Shown: positions 29,337 through 37,720 of the stretch, piece after piece
Numbering within the stretch: the stretch's first letter is position 1
How the letters are laid out: every line of letters begins with the position of its first letter
NCBI RefSeq assembly: GCF_002005225.1
Contig: NZ_CP019724.1
Span: 7,110,001 to 7,174,000 of the forward strand
Source: Streptomyces pactum
GTDB lineage: Bacteria; Actinomycetota; Actinomycetes; Streptomycetales; Streptomycetaceae
DNA: 64,000 bases
Direction of reading: 5' to 3'
Notes under the pieces: generated by a model
The model's database searches: none
Told to the model about the DNA's origin: nothing
The model's input: the letters and a program-made list of their open reading frames with translations, nothing else
Made by a program: the position numbers and the translations under genes

Positions 29337-30278
29337 GTGTCGAATGCCGTCTCAGGCCTGCCCGTCGGGCGTGGCCTCCTCTATCTGATCGTCGCCGGTG
29401 TCGCCTGGGGCACCGCTGGTGCCGCCGCCTCGCTGGTCTACCGGGCCAGCGACATGGGGCCCGTCGCCCTGTCGTTCTGGCGCTGCGCGGCCGGGCTCGT
29501 CCTGCTGCTCGCCGCCCGTCCGCTGCGCCCGCGCGTGCGCACGGCCGTACGCGAGCCGATCGCCCGCAAGACACTGCGGGCGGTCGTCACCGGACTGGGC
29601 CTCGCGGTGTTCCAGACCGCCTACTTCGCCGCGGTGCAGTCCACCGGACTCGCGGTGGCCACCGTCGTCACGCTCGGCGCCGGCCCGGTGCTGATCGCGC
29701 TCGGCGCGCGTGTCGCCCTCGGGGAGCACCTGGGCCGGGGCGGGGCCGCCGCCGTGGCCGGGGCGCTCGCCGGGCTCGTGGTGCTCGTTCTGGGCGACGG
29801 AAGTACGACGGTGCGTGTGCCCGGCGTGCTGCTGGCGCTGCTGTCCGCGGCCGGGTACTCGCTGATGACCCTGCTGACCCGCTGGTGGGGGCGCGGCGGT
29901 GGGACGGACGCCGCCAGTACGTCCGTCGGGGCGTTCGCCGTCACCAGCCTGTGCCTGCTGCCGCTCGCCCTGGCCGAGGGCCTGGTCCCGCACACCGCCG
30001 AGCCCGTGCGGCTGCTGTGGCTGCTGGCGTACGTCGCCGCGGTCCCGACCGCCCTCGCCTACGGGCTCTACTTCGCCGGCGCGGCCGTCGTCCGGTCCGC
30101 CACCGTCTCCGTGATCATGCTGCTCGAGCCCGTCAGCGCGGCGGCGCTGGCCGTCCTGCTGCTGGGCGAGCACATCACCGCGGCGACCCTGGCGGGGACG
30201 CTGCTGATGCTCGGCTCGGTCGCGGGGCTTGCGGTGGCGGAGACACGGGGAACACGGACGCGACCGGCGCCGGCGTGA
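29337..30278 (+). CDS. EamA family transporter (second)
   Basis: A 313-aa protein of ten transmembrane helices in two EamA repeats ([19 protein letters not shown] and [30 protein letters not shown]). GTG 29337 has GGAGAG 5 nt upstream at the edge of a large RNA stem. Likely exporter of a small metabolite; substrate unknown. Its expression is probably controlled by the leader at 29162-29336 rather than shared with the first EamA gene. Confidence 0.87.
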   Translation: MSNAVSGLPVGRGLLYLIVAGVAWGTAGAAASLVYRASDMGPVALSFWRCAAGLVLLLAARPLRPRVRTAVREPIARKTLRAVVTGLGLAVFQTAYFAAVQSTGLAVATVVTLGAGPVLIALGARVALGEHLGRGGAAAVAGALAGLVVLVLGDGSTTVRVPGVLLALLSAAGYSLMTLLTRWWGRGGGTDAASTSVGAFAVTSLCLLPLALAEGLVPHTAEPVRLLWLLAYVAAVPTALAYGLYFAGAAVVRSATVSVIMLLEPVSAAALAVLLLGEHITAATLAGTLLMLGSVAGLAVAETRGTRTRPAPA

Positions 30279-30336
30279 CGGCGGGGGCCTCCCGAAAGGG
30301 GGGCCCTTCCCGGCCGCGTCGAGGGGCGTCCTCCGC

Positions 30337-30978
30337 TCAGCGTCCGCTGCGGCGCACCAGGTGCCCGCGGGCCGCGGCGTCACGGGGACCGCCCCGCCCG
30401 GCGAGCCCGGCCGCGATCCGGTCCCGGACCTCCTCGGACCGCTTGCCGGCGTACTTGAATTTCGCCCGCACACCGGTCACCTCCAGCCGCAGCCCGCGGA
30501 TGCCGGACAGCAGCCTGCCGTACGGTGCCTCGCCCGCCGCGGCCGGTGCGGAGCCGCCCTCCGGCTGGAAGTGGCCGACCTGCCGGTCGAGCAGGCCGGC
30601 CTTCTCGGCCTGGTCGTCCACGACACGGGCGTGGCAGCGGAGCTGGACGGCCGCGTAGAAGCTGGTCGGCACGCCGTGCTCGGGCGGGCCGTCCGGGTCG
30701 GCCTGCCAGGGGCCGGGGACGTACACGTAGTCGTCGACCACGCTCAGCAGGACGACGGGGTCCGCCTCCAGCGCGGGCCACAGCGGATTGGGCCGCGCGA
30801 GGTGCGTGACCACCTCCCCGTACTCGCCCCGCCCGGCGTCGTAGGCGAAGTGCAAGGGCTGGACGTGGGGCGGCTCGCCGGGCGGTCCGTTCACGGCGAG
30901 GTGGCCGAAGTCGTGGACGGACAGCCACCGCCGCCACTCGGCGTCGTCCTGCGGCGCGTCCCAGGGATGGACCAGCAT
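30337..30978 (-). CDS. PaiB-type FMN-binding negative regulator
   Basis: A 213-aa split-barrel protein. MLVHPWDAP at the start, FGHLAVNGPPGEPPHVQPLHF, LARPNPLWPAL and SFYAAVQLRCHARVVDD mark the PaiB/FMN-binding family. ATG 30978 overlaps the stop of the upstream gene by one base (TGATG). PaiB is a negative regulator of proteases and sporulation genes in Bacillus; here its role is unknown and it may be an FMN-dependent enzyme. Confidence 0.85.
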   Translation of the reverse strand: MLVHPWDAPQDDAEWRRWLSVHDFGHLAVNGPPGEPPHVQPLHFAYDAGRGEYGEVVTHLARPNPLWPALEADPVVLLSVVDDYVYVPGPWQADPDGPPEHGVPTSFYAAVQLRCHARVVDDQAEKAGLLDRQVGHFQPEGGSAPAAAGEAPYGRLLSGIRGLRLEVTGVRAKFKYAGKRSEEVRDRIAAGLAGRGGPRDAAARGHLVRRSGR

Positions 30979-31670
30979 CACGGCGCCGAAAGGTAGTCGG
31001 GCAGCTCCGTGCCGGCGTCCAGGCCCGGGTCGGCGACCGGGGCGTCGTACCCCTTGCGAAGCGGGACGAGGCCGGCCCAGTGCGGGAGGGCGAGGTCCTC
31101 GGGCTCGTCGTTCACGCCGCCGGTGCGCAGCTTGGCGGAGACCTCGTCCAGGTCGAGGCGGATCACGGCGGTGGCGGCCAGTTCCTTCTTGTCGGCCGGC
31201 CGGGAGTCGGCGGAGCGGCCGGGGACGACATGGTCGACCAGGGCGTCCAGGGCCGTGCGCTTCTCCTCCGGGTCCGTCACGTCGTACGCGGTGCCGTGCA
31301 CCACCACCGACCGGTAGTTGATCGAGTGGTGGAAGGCGGAGCGGGCCAGCACCAGCGCGTCCACGTGCGTCACCGTCAGGCACACCGGCAGGCCCGGGTC
31401 GGCCGCGCCGGTCATCCGCAGCGGGCGGGAGCCCGTCGACCCGTGCACGTAGAGCCGCTCGCCGATCCGGCCGTAGAGCGTCGGCAGCACCACTGGGGAG
31501 CCGTCGCGGACGAAGCCGAGATGGCAGACGTAACCCTCGTCGAGTATCGAGTGCACCAACTCCTTGTCGTAGGAGGCCCGGTCGGGGGAGCGGGTGGGGA
31601 CGGTGCGGTCGGTGGGCGGGTACGTGGTGGCGGGCTGCGACGGCGGCTGCGTCTGCGTGGTCGCCTGCAT
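30978..31670 (-). CDS. Pyridoxamine 5'-phosphate oxidase family protein (NimA-like)
   Basis: About 230 aa. A disordered Thr/Pro-rich N-terminus (residues 1-30) precedes a split barrel with SILDEGYVCHLGFVRDGSPVV, STGSRPLRM and HHSINYRSVVVHGTA, typical of NimA-like FMN flavoproteins. ATG 31670 has GGAG 6 nt upstream; ATG 31682 is an alternative. Divergent from the MocR gene across a perfect palindrome and coupled to the PaiB-type gene downstream. Confidence 0.85.
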   Translation of the reverse strand: MQATTQTQPPSQPATTYPPTDRTVPTRSPDRASYDKELVHSILDEGYVCHLGFVRDGSPVVLPTLYGRIGERLYVHGSTGSRPLRMTGAADPGLPVCLTVTHVDALVLARSAFHHSINYRSVVVHGTAYDVTDPEEKRTALDALVDHVVPGRSADSRPADKKELAATAVIRLDLDEVSAKLRTGGVNDEPEDLALPHWAGLVPLRKGYDAPVADPGLDAGTELPDYLSAP

Positions 31671-31682
31671 GGCGTTCTCCAT

Positions 31683-31694
31683 TGCACTAGTGCA
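31683..31694. promoter_or_regulatory. Palindromic operator in the MocR/PNPOx divergent promoter
   Basis: TGCACTAGTGCA is a perfect 12-bp palindrome between the divergent start codons. It overlaps CATAAT (31694-31699), the apparent -10 box of the MocR gene. Likely binding site of the MocR regulator. Confidence 0.65.
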
Positions 31695-31705
31695 TAATTG
31701 GCTTT

Positions 31706-33043
31706 GTGCTAGGAGAGTATCGGATCACAGGGCGGGGCGCAGCGGAGATCTCCGCGAGCGTCGAGCGTGCGGTGGCCTCGGGAGAGCTGGAGCCGGGACA
31801 GGCGCTGCCGCCGATGCGGGAGTTGGCGCAGCGGCTCGGGGTGAACCCGAACACCGTGGCCGCCGCCTACCGCACGCTGCGTGAGCGCGGGGTCATCGAG
31901 ACGGCCGGGCGCCGGGGCAGCCGGGTGCGTTCGAAACCGGCCACCACGGGGCGCGAGTTCATCCGGGTCGAGGTGCCGCAGGGCGTGCGCGACGTGTCCG
32001 CCGGCAATCCGGACCCGGCGCTGCTGCCCGTGCTGGGACCGGTGTTCGCCGCGGCGGCCGCACAGGGCGACCGGGAGCCCGTGCTGTACGGGCACGCGCC
32101 CGTGGAGCCGGAGCTGGCGCGCCTCGCACGGGCCGAACTCGACGCCGACGGCGTGCCGGACGGGCCCGTGGCCGTCACGTCCGGCTCCCTGGACGCCATG
32201 GAACGGGTGCTCGCGACCCACCTCAGGCCGGGCGACGCCGTCGCCGTCGAGGACCCGGGCTGGGGCAGCCTCCTCGATCTCGTCCCCGCCCTCGGCCTGC
32301 GCACGGTCGCCGTCGGCGTGGACGACGAGGGGCCGCTGCCCGACGACGTACGCCGGGTCCTCGCGGCAGGCGCCCGCGCCCTGGTCGTCACGGACCGCGC
32401 GCAGAACCCGACCGGCGCCGCGGTGAGCGCCACGCGCGCGCGTGCCCTGCGGTCAGTGCTGCGCGCCCACCCGGAGACGCTGCTGATCGAGGACGACCAC
32501 GGCCACCGCATCGTCGACCTGCCCCTGCACCCCCTCGCCGGTACGACGCACCACTGGGCCTTCGTCCGCTCGGCCGCCAAGGCGTACGGACCCGACCTCC
32601 GGCTCGCCGTGCTCACCGGGGACGTCCTCACGCTCGACCGGGTTCGCGGGCGGCAGCGGCTGGGCCCCGGCTGGGTCAGCCGCGTCACCCAGCGGGCCGT
32701 GGCCAGGCTGTGGGCCGACGGCTCCGTGGACGCCCACGCGGTGGCGGCCGCGTACGGGCGGCGCCGCGACGTGCTGCTCGGCGCCCTCGCGGAACGCGGG
32801 ATCGCCGCCCACGGGCGCAGCGGCATGAACGTGTGGATCCCCGTGCCGGACGAGACCGGCGCCGTCGCTCGGCTGCTGCACGCCGGGTGGGCCGTGGCGC
32901 CCGGTGCCCGATTCCGCGTGAGCGCCCCGCCCGGCATCCGGATCACCGTCTCTGCGCTGACCGACCAGGACACCGGCCCGCTGGCGGACGCGGTCGCGGC
33001 TGCGGTCGGGACGGGGGCGGGGTCGCACCGGAACTACGTCTGA
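31706..33043 (+). CDS. MocR family regulator (GntR helix-turn-helix plus aminotransferase domain)
   Basis: A 445-aa fusion: GntR winged helix (residues 10-75; PPMRELAQRLGVNPNTVAAAYR) and a class I/II aminotransferase-like domain (about 100-440) with the PLP lysine in SAAKAYGPDLRLA and TDRAQNPTGAAVS. MocR proteins sense PLP or amines. GTG 31706 lies 6 nt after CATAAT, which suggests a leaderless mRNA. Its divergent neighbour is an FMN split-barrel protein (the pyridoxamine-oxidase fold), which fits a cofactor or amine function. Confidence 0.9.
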   Translation: MLGEYRITGRGAAEISASVERAVASGELEPGQALPPMRELAQRLGVNPNTVAAAYRTLRERGVIETAGRRGSRVRSKPATTGREFIRVEVPQGVRDVSAGNPDPALLPVLGPVFAAAAAQGDREPVLYGHAPVEPELARLARAELDADGVPDGPVAVTSGSLDAMERVLATHLRPGDAVAVEDPGWGSLLDLVPALGLRTVAVGVDDEGPLPDDVRRVLAAGARALVVTDRAQNPTGAAVSATRARALRSVLRAHPETLLIEDDHGHRIVDLPLHPLAGTTHHWAFVRSAAKAYGPDLRLAVLTGDVLTLDRVRGRQRLGPGWVSRVTQRAVARLWADGSVDAHAVAAAYGRRRDVLLGALAERGIAAHGRSGMNVWIPVPDETGAVARLLHAGWAVAPGARFRVSAPPGIRITVSALTDQDTGPLADAVAAAVGTGAGSHRNYV

Positions 33044-33056
33044 CGCGTGGGCCCGC

Positions 33057-34028
33057 CTACGCCGTGGCCTGCTCGCGCTCCGCTGCCCGACGGGTCGGCT
33101 CCGCGGCGGTGTCCCCGGCCGCCCCGGGCCGGGACTGGGTCAGCGCCGCACCCGCGAGGACGATCACCGCGCCGACCGGCGTCGACCAGGTCAGCGACTC
33201 GCCGAGCAGCGCGACGCCCGCGGCGGTGGCGATGACCGGGGTGAAGTACGTGACCATCTGGGCCGTCGTGGGGCCGACCTCGGCCACCAGGTCGTACTGG
33301 ATCAGGAAGGCGAGTCCGGTGCCGAGAGTGCCCAGCGCCGCGACCGCCAGCAGGGGCACGACCGGGAAACCGGTCGGCATCGAGGTGAAGAGCGGCGTCA
33401 CGACGGCCAGTTGCAGCGTGGCGAGCCCCAACTGGGCGCCGGTCAGCGAGAGGTGCGAGTGGCTGGAGCCGGCCAGTGTGCGGCGGACGTAGATCCAGCC
33501 GGCCGGATAGCTGAGCGAGGCCAGCAGGGCCAGCGCCGTGCCCGTGACGTCCAGGCCGTGGAAGCCCTGCCAGACACCCAGCACCGTCAGGACACCGAGG
33601 AAGCCGATGCCGAGGCCGGCCACCCGCCGCCGCGTGGGCCGGTCCTCGGAGAGGGCGACCAGTGACAGGGCCATGCCCCACAGGGGTGAGGTCGCGTTGC
33701 AGATGCCCGCGAGCGACGACGGGATCGTCAGCTCCGAGAAGGCGAACAGGGAGAACGGGAGTGCGTTGAGCAGGAACCCGGCGACGGCCAGATGCACCCA
33801 GGTCCACGCCCCGCGCGGCAGTCGCTCCCGCTTCACCGCCATCGCCACGGCGACCACCGCGGTCCCGAACACCAGCCGCCCCAGCGTGACCTGGAACGGG
33901 GCGAAACTCTCCGTCCCCACCTTCATGAAGAGGAAGCTGAAACCCCAGACGAGGGAGAGGAGGCCGAAGCGCAGCCGCCAGTCGAAGGCGCGGCGGACTG
34001 CGGGGGAGGACGTGACGCTGCTGCTCAT
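33057..34028 (-). CDS. EamA family transporter (third)
   Basis: A 323-aa protein with ten helices in two EamA repeats (LSLVWGFSFLFMKVGTESFAPFQVTLGR and AFLIQYDLVAEVGPTTAQMVTYFTPV). ATG 34028; an in-frame extension to 34064 is less likely. Divergent from a LysR regulator over 74 bp containing a dyad, so probably its target. Converges with the MocR gene, leaving a 13-bp gap. Confidence 0.87.
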   Translation of the reverse strand: MSSSVTSSPAVRRAFDWRLRFGLLSLVWGFSFLFMKVGTESFAPFQVTLGRLVFGTAVVAVAMAVKRERLPRGAWTWVHLAVAGFLLNALPFSLFAFSELTIPSSLAGICNATSPLWGMALSLVALSEDRPTRRRVAGLGIGFLGVLTVLGVWQGFHGLDVTGTALALLASLSYPAGWIYVRRTLAGSSHSHLSLTGAQLGLATLQLAVVTPLFTSMPTGFPVVPLLAVAALGTLGTGLAFLIQYDLVAEVGPTTAQMVTYFTPVIATAAGVALLGESLTWSTPVGAVIVLAGAALTQSRPGAAGDTAAEPTRRAAEREQATA

Positions 34029-34065
34029 GCAGGCAACGATGAGGCAGCCATCCTCGTAGCACAAT

Positions 34066-34089
34066 CGAGATTTTGCACGGAGTATCTCG
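34066..34089. promoter_or_regulatory. LysR-type dyad in the EamA3/LysR divergent promoter
   Basis: CGAGAT (34066-34071) and ATCTCG (34084-34089) form a perfect inverted repeat with a 12-nt spacer. CTCGTAGCA occurs twice around it. TAGCAT (34090-34095) is a likely -10 box for a leaderless LysR mRNA. Confidence 0.55.
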
Positions 34090-34102
34090 TAGCATCTCTT
34101 AT

Positions 34103-35005
34103 ATGTTGAACCTTGAGCGCCTGCGCACCCTCGACGCCCTGGCCCGGCACGGATCGGTGAGCGGCGCCGCCGCCGGCCTGCACATCACCACGTCGGCCGT
34201 CTCCCAGCAGATGGCCAAGCTGGAGCGGGAGGCAGGCCAGCGACTACTGGCCAAGAACGGGCGGGGCGTGCGGCTCACGGACGCCGGCCGACTGCTCGCC
34301 GAGCACGCGGCCCGCATCCTCTCCCAGGTCGAACTCGCCCAGGCCGACCTGGAGGCGCAGCGCGGGCAGGTGGCGGGCGAGCTGAGGCTGTCGGCGTTTC
34401 CGACGGCCGCCCGCGGACTCTTCCCCGCCGCGCTGGCCGCCCTGCGCGCCGAGCACTGCGCACTGCGCATCCGCTCCTGCGAGCTGGAGCCGGAACGCGG
34501 CGTCAACGGCGTGGTGCGCGGCGACCTCGACCTGGCCGTCGTGCTCGACTGGTACAACAAGCCGATGCCGCTGCCCGACGGCCTGGTCAAGGCGCCGCTC
34601 CTGGACGACCCCGCCGACGTGGCCCTGCCGGTCGGACACCGGCTCGCGGGCCGGGACGAGGTGGACCTCGCCGAGTTCGCCGAGGACGAGTGGATCACGT
34701 GGGGCGAGGGCGAGTTCTGCCACGAGTGGCTGATGTTCACGCTGCGCTCGAAGGGGATCGAGCCGATCATCGGCCACCGCGCCGCCGAGACCCACACCCA
34801 GCTCGGCCTGGTGGCCGCGGGGCTCGGCGTGTGCATCGCGCCGCTGCTCGGGCGCCATCCGATGCCCGACGGGGTCGTCACCGCGCCGCTCAGACAGCGG
34901 GCGCGCCGGCACGTGTACGTCGTCTGGCGCGCGGACGCCGACCGCCGCCCGTCGATCCGGGCGGCGGTGGAGGCGCTGCGGGCGGCAGCGGGGGAGGTGG
35001 GGTAG
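34103..35005 (+). CDS. LysR family transcriptional regulator
   Basis: A 300-aa regulator. The N-terminal winged helix (LERLRTLDALARHGSVSGAA and TTSAVSQQMAKLEREAGQRLL) precedes a periplasmic-binding-like effector domain (about 90-300). ATG 34103 starts 7 nt after a TAGCAT box, suggesting leaderless translation; the track of the ORF upstream is non-conserved. It likely controls the divergent EamA gene. Confidence 0.9.
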   Translation: MLNLERLRTLDALARHGSVSGAAAGLHITTSAVSQQMAKLEREAGQRLLAKNGRGVRLTDAGRLLAEHAARILSQVELAQADLEAQRGQVAGELRLSAFPTAARGLFPAALAALRAEHCALRIRSCELEPERGVNGVVRGDLDLAVVLDWYNKPMPLPDGLVKAPLLDDPADVALPVGHRLAGRDEVDLAEFAEDEWITWGEGEFCHEWLMFTLRSKGIEPIIGHRAAETHTQLGLVAAGLGVCIAPLLGRHPMPDGVVTAPLRQRARRHVYVVWRADADRRPSIRAAVEALRAAAGEVG

Positions 35006-35020
35006 GCCGGGCTGAGCCGA

Positions 35021-35488
35021 TCACAGTGACGCGAGCTTGCGGAAGTCCCAGGAGACGACCTTCTCGGGCGTGAGCCGCAGCCAGGCGTGCCGGCCGTCGT
35101 GCGGCATCTCCTCCAGGCCGAAGTTCTTCCGGGCGAACAGCGTCTCCGGGAGGTCGAGTTCGGCGTACAACTCGCCGGTGCGCGGCGCCTCGCCCACGAA
35201 CTCCACCCGGCCGGACAGCTCCGCGCCCCGCAGCTCGTCGTACTCCTCGCCGGTGTCCACCACGATCGCCACCCGGGGTTCGCGCCGCAGGTCCGTCCAG
35301 CGCCGGCTGCGCACGACCGAGTACAGCCACACCGAGGAGCCGTCCCAGGCGAACCAGAGCGTGCTCACGTGCGGTGCGCCGTCGGCCGAGACCGTGGCGA
35401 CCCGGCAGGTGCGCTGGGTGGTGAGGAATGCGTCCAGTTCGCCGGGCGTCATCATGATCTTCCGGCCCCGGCGCTGGGGCACCGTCAT
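35021..35488 (-). CDS. Pyridoxamine 5'-phosphate oxidase family protein
   Basis: A 155-aa split-barrel flavoprotein fold: [53 protein letters not shown] are typical of the family, which binds FMN or F420. ATG 35488 overlaps the Rieske gene's stop (ATGA), so the two are translationally coupled. A second start at 35455 (MMTPGE) would match the domain border. Third member of this superfamily in 5 kb. Confidence 0.85.
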   Translation of the reverse strand: MTVPQRRGRKIMMTPGELDAFLTTQRTCRVATVSADGAPHVSTLWFAWDGSSVWLYSVVRSRRWTDLRREPRVAIVVDTGEEYDELRGAELSGRVEFVGEAPRTGELYAELDLPETLFARKNFGLEEMPHDGRHAWLRLTPEKVVSWDFRKLASL

Positions 35489-35982
35489 CCGGCCAACCGG
35501 ATCGAGTCCCCGTCGACCGTGATCGGCACGGCGGGCAGCGGCTTGGGCGCCGGGCCGCTCCGCACACTGCCGTCGGTGATCGAGAAGTTGCTGTTGTGGC
35601 AGGGGCAGTTGATGACGCCGTCGGACACGCCCTTCACGGCGCATCCCTGGTGGGTGCAGGTGGCGGAGAACGCCTTGAACTCGCCCGCCGCGGGCTGGGT
35701 GACCACCACCTTCTGGTCGGCGAAGACCTTACCGCCGCCCTCGGGGATGTCTGCGGTCGCCGCCAGCGCGACTCCGGCACCGGCGTTCTCGCCGCCGCCC
35801 GAACCGCCGTCGCCCGCCGATTCGGACGTGGGAGCCGAGGGAGCGGCGCCGGTGTCGCTCGACGCGTCGTCGTCCGAGCCTCCGCACGCGGTCAGCGCGG
35901 CGGCGAGCCCCGCCGCTCCGGCCGCCGCCACGACGGTACGACGGGCCGGGCCCGCCGCGGGGTGAAACGATGCGCTGGTCAT
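35485..35982 (-). CDS. Rieske [2Fe-2S] lipoprotein
   Basis: A 165-aa protein. The signal region has PARRTVV and ends at lipobox LTAC, so it is probably a Tat-exported lipoprotein. A Ser/Gly-rich linker (35-70) leads to a Rieske domain with CTHQGC and CPCHNSNF providing the two Cys-His pairs for the 2Fe-2S cluster. Expected outside the membrane, possibly an electron donor. Coupled with the FMN-type protein downstream. Confidence 0.92.
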   Translation of the reverse strand: MTSASFHPAAGPARRTVVAAAGAAGLAAALTACGGSDDDASSDTGAAPSAPTSESAGDGGSGGGENAGAGVALAATADIPEGGGKVFADQKVVVTQPAAGEFKAFSATCTHQGCAVKGVSDGVINCPCHNSNFSITDGSVRSGPAPKPLPAVPITVDGDSIRLAG

Positions 35983-36216
35983 GCTGGGGTTCCCTTCCGG
36001 GGTGGATGCGTGATGATCTACCGAGAGGTACGGCCCCGATGCACGTGCTGTTCAGACCGTGCCCCGATGCTGTCGTGCCGACGGTCGGGCGGGCGTAAAA
36101 CACGGCTGTCGTTTCGCTGTCGGCCGGGCTCCCCGCCACGGTCCGGCCTTCCTCACCCCCGCCGTTGACCTGGGGCATGCTCAAGGCGTCAAGAGGTGTC
36201 TTTCGCATCGGGCCGG
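35983..36216. other. Non-coding stretch upstream of the Rieske gene
   Basis: 234 bp with GGGAAGGG just upstream of the Rieske start (ribosome binding site). Nothing else recognised. Confidence 0.4.
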
Positions 36217-36522
36217 CTATGGGGAACGGCGCCTTGCGACAGGACCGACCGCGCGACCCCGGCGACATCCGAACGACATCCCCTGGACGTCCCCGTCGCG
36301 GTCCGCGGGCTCCCATAGCCATGGCCGCGTGCGGGGATCCTCGAGCCGCGGGAGGCGGCAGTAGTCGTACAGCCGGGCGACCCGGACACGCACCGGTCGC
36401 CCTCCCCACCGGGCCTCGACATCCACAGGACGTGCCGACGACCCCGGCGGTCTCACACCGGTCAGGTCGTCTTTGCCGGTCCCGTCCGGCAGGTCCCGTT
36501 CCGGGCCGCGGAACCAGCGCAC
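36217..36522 (-). CDS. Orphan hypothetical protein (possible gene remnant)
   Basis: A possible 101-aa product from GTG 36522. The segment LYDYCRLPRLEDPRTRPWLW and the preceding DVEARWGGRPVRVRVAR have Streptomyces-like third-position GC bias (about 80%), which suggests real coding DNA, but no domain was recognised. GAGGAGG lies about 25 nt upstream, too far for a good start. The 5' extension to 36885 is low complexity. It may be the end of a decayed gene. Confidence 0.4.
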   Translation of the reverse strand: MRWFRGPERDLPDGTGKDDLTGVRPPGSSARPVDVEARWGGRPVRVRVARLYDYCRLPRLEDPRTRPWLWEPADRDGDVQGMSFGCRRGRAVGPVARRRSP

Positions 36523-36845
36523 ATACAGTCCGCGGCGCCGGCCTCCTCGGCACGCAGGACGCGCGGTGCCGACCTGCGCGGCGGACTGATCACCGACGCC
36601 GGCGGTGGCCCGCCCTCGGACGGCAGGACCCTGTGCCCCGGCCCTGAAGGCAGGCCCTGGCGGCCACGCGCCGAACTCGGACCGTGCCGGCAGCCCGGGC
36701 AGGCGGTCCTGCGCGGCCTGCCCGGGCTGCCGGCAGCGGCCGAGGAAGCGGACCAGAAGGGCGGTGCGTCGGACGGTCACGGGCGGGCTCGAGGACCGCA
36801 CGAGGCGGCTGCCCGGGCGGCACGAGGAGCGTGTCCGCGGCCGTG
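36523..36845. other. GC-rich stretch with no recognised gene
   Basis: About 320 bp with overlapping open frames on both strands, none with a domain or a good start. It separates the orphan ORF from the membrane protein. Confidence 0.45.
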
Positions 36846-37415
36846 CTAACGGACCAGGGGAGCGACGGAGCGGGCGTGCTCCCACATGCCGCGCAGTTGT
36901 TCGATGGGGCGCTGCTGTTCACCGTGGAGGGCGTTGAGCACCACGAGGCCTCCGGTGAGGGCCGGCACGGCCCACTGCACGCAGGCGAGCTGACGCCGCG
37001 CCTTTTCCAGGTCGATGGGGTGCCGGGCCGCCTTCTCGGTGTCCTGGGGCTCGGACGAGGAGGCCAGCTCGATCTTCTTGCCGAGAAGGCGGGCGTAGGC
37101 GGTGGCGGCGAGGGCCGTCGCGGTGACGACCGTCTTGGCCGTGGTGGAGGCGGCCACACCCTGCTGGGTCGTGACCCGGTGGGCGTTCGCGGCGAGGAGC
37201 CCGCCCCCGCCGAACAGGTGCGCACCGATGGCGGCGGCGTTGACCGGCACCCACTTCGCCCAGCCGACCGAAGCGATCCGGGCCTTGGCGGCGACCGTGG
37301 ACCCCTCGTAGTTCGCCGCCCCGTTGAGACCGACCGCGCCCATCAGGGAGCCGCCGAACCAGGCTGCCAGGCCCACGTCGTGCAGGCTGCGGATAAGGGT
37401 GTTGCGTCCGGACAT
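36846..37415 (-). CDS. Putative membrane protein
   Basis: A 189-aa protein with about four hydrophobic segments (GLAAWFGGSLMGAVGLNGAA, NAAAIGAHLFGGGGLLAANA, TVVTATALAATAYARLLG, LACVQWAVPALTGGLVVL). ATG 37415 is preceded by CGAGGAGCAC. The helix-Gly-rich pattern and the central SVGWAKW motif are recalled from uncharacterised Streptomyces proteins. Function unknown. Confidence 0.75.
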   Translation of the reverse strand: MSGRNTLIRSLHDVGLAAWFGGSLMGAVGLNGAANYEGSTVAAKARIASVGWAKWVPVNAAAIGAHLFGGGGLLAANAHRVTTQQGVAASTTAKTVVTATALAATAYARLLGKKIELASSSEPQDTEKAARHPIDLEKARRQLACVQWAVPALTGGLVVLNALHGEQQRPIEQLRGMWEHARSVAPLVR

Positions 37416-37720
37416 GACTGTGCTCCTCGGAAGGGGGTGGCATGGGGCGAGGGAATCAACGAGCCTGACTCCACCTTCGCCACCCCCTGTCCTTGCCGCC
37501 ATCACGGCTGGGCCAGACGGGTGTACGACCGGGCGTAGGAATCCAGCGGCAGGGTGGGGGCGGGCACCCCTCGCCGATGATCACCCTCGGTTACTATGCT
37601 CTCTTCACGACCGAGGCCGGAGCCGAGGGGGGAACGGCCGTCGAGGGACGGTTCCCGCTCTTGCGCTCCTCCACGGTCGATCTTGCATCATAAGGCTGAA
37701 GAGACGGATGGCCGGGGAAA
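37416..37720. other. Intergenic region between the membrane protein and the HipA-like gene
   Basis: 305 bp. It holds AT-richer patches (TTACTATGCTCTC near 37588 and TTGCATCATAAGG near 37681) that may be promoters for the divergent genes. A 38-codon plus-strand ORF at 37577 was judged too weak to call. Confidence 0.45.

Noticed and set aside
31683..31694. Palindrome as a phage or transposon end
   Set aside because: It is a single symmetric site in a divergent promoter with no target duplication or recombinase gene nearby.
37493..37693. Small plus-strand ORF upstream of the HipA-like gene
   Set aside because: No conserved motif, no convincing ribosome binding site, and it sits in a likely promoter region.
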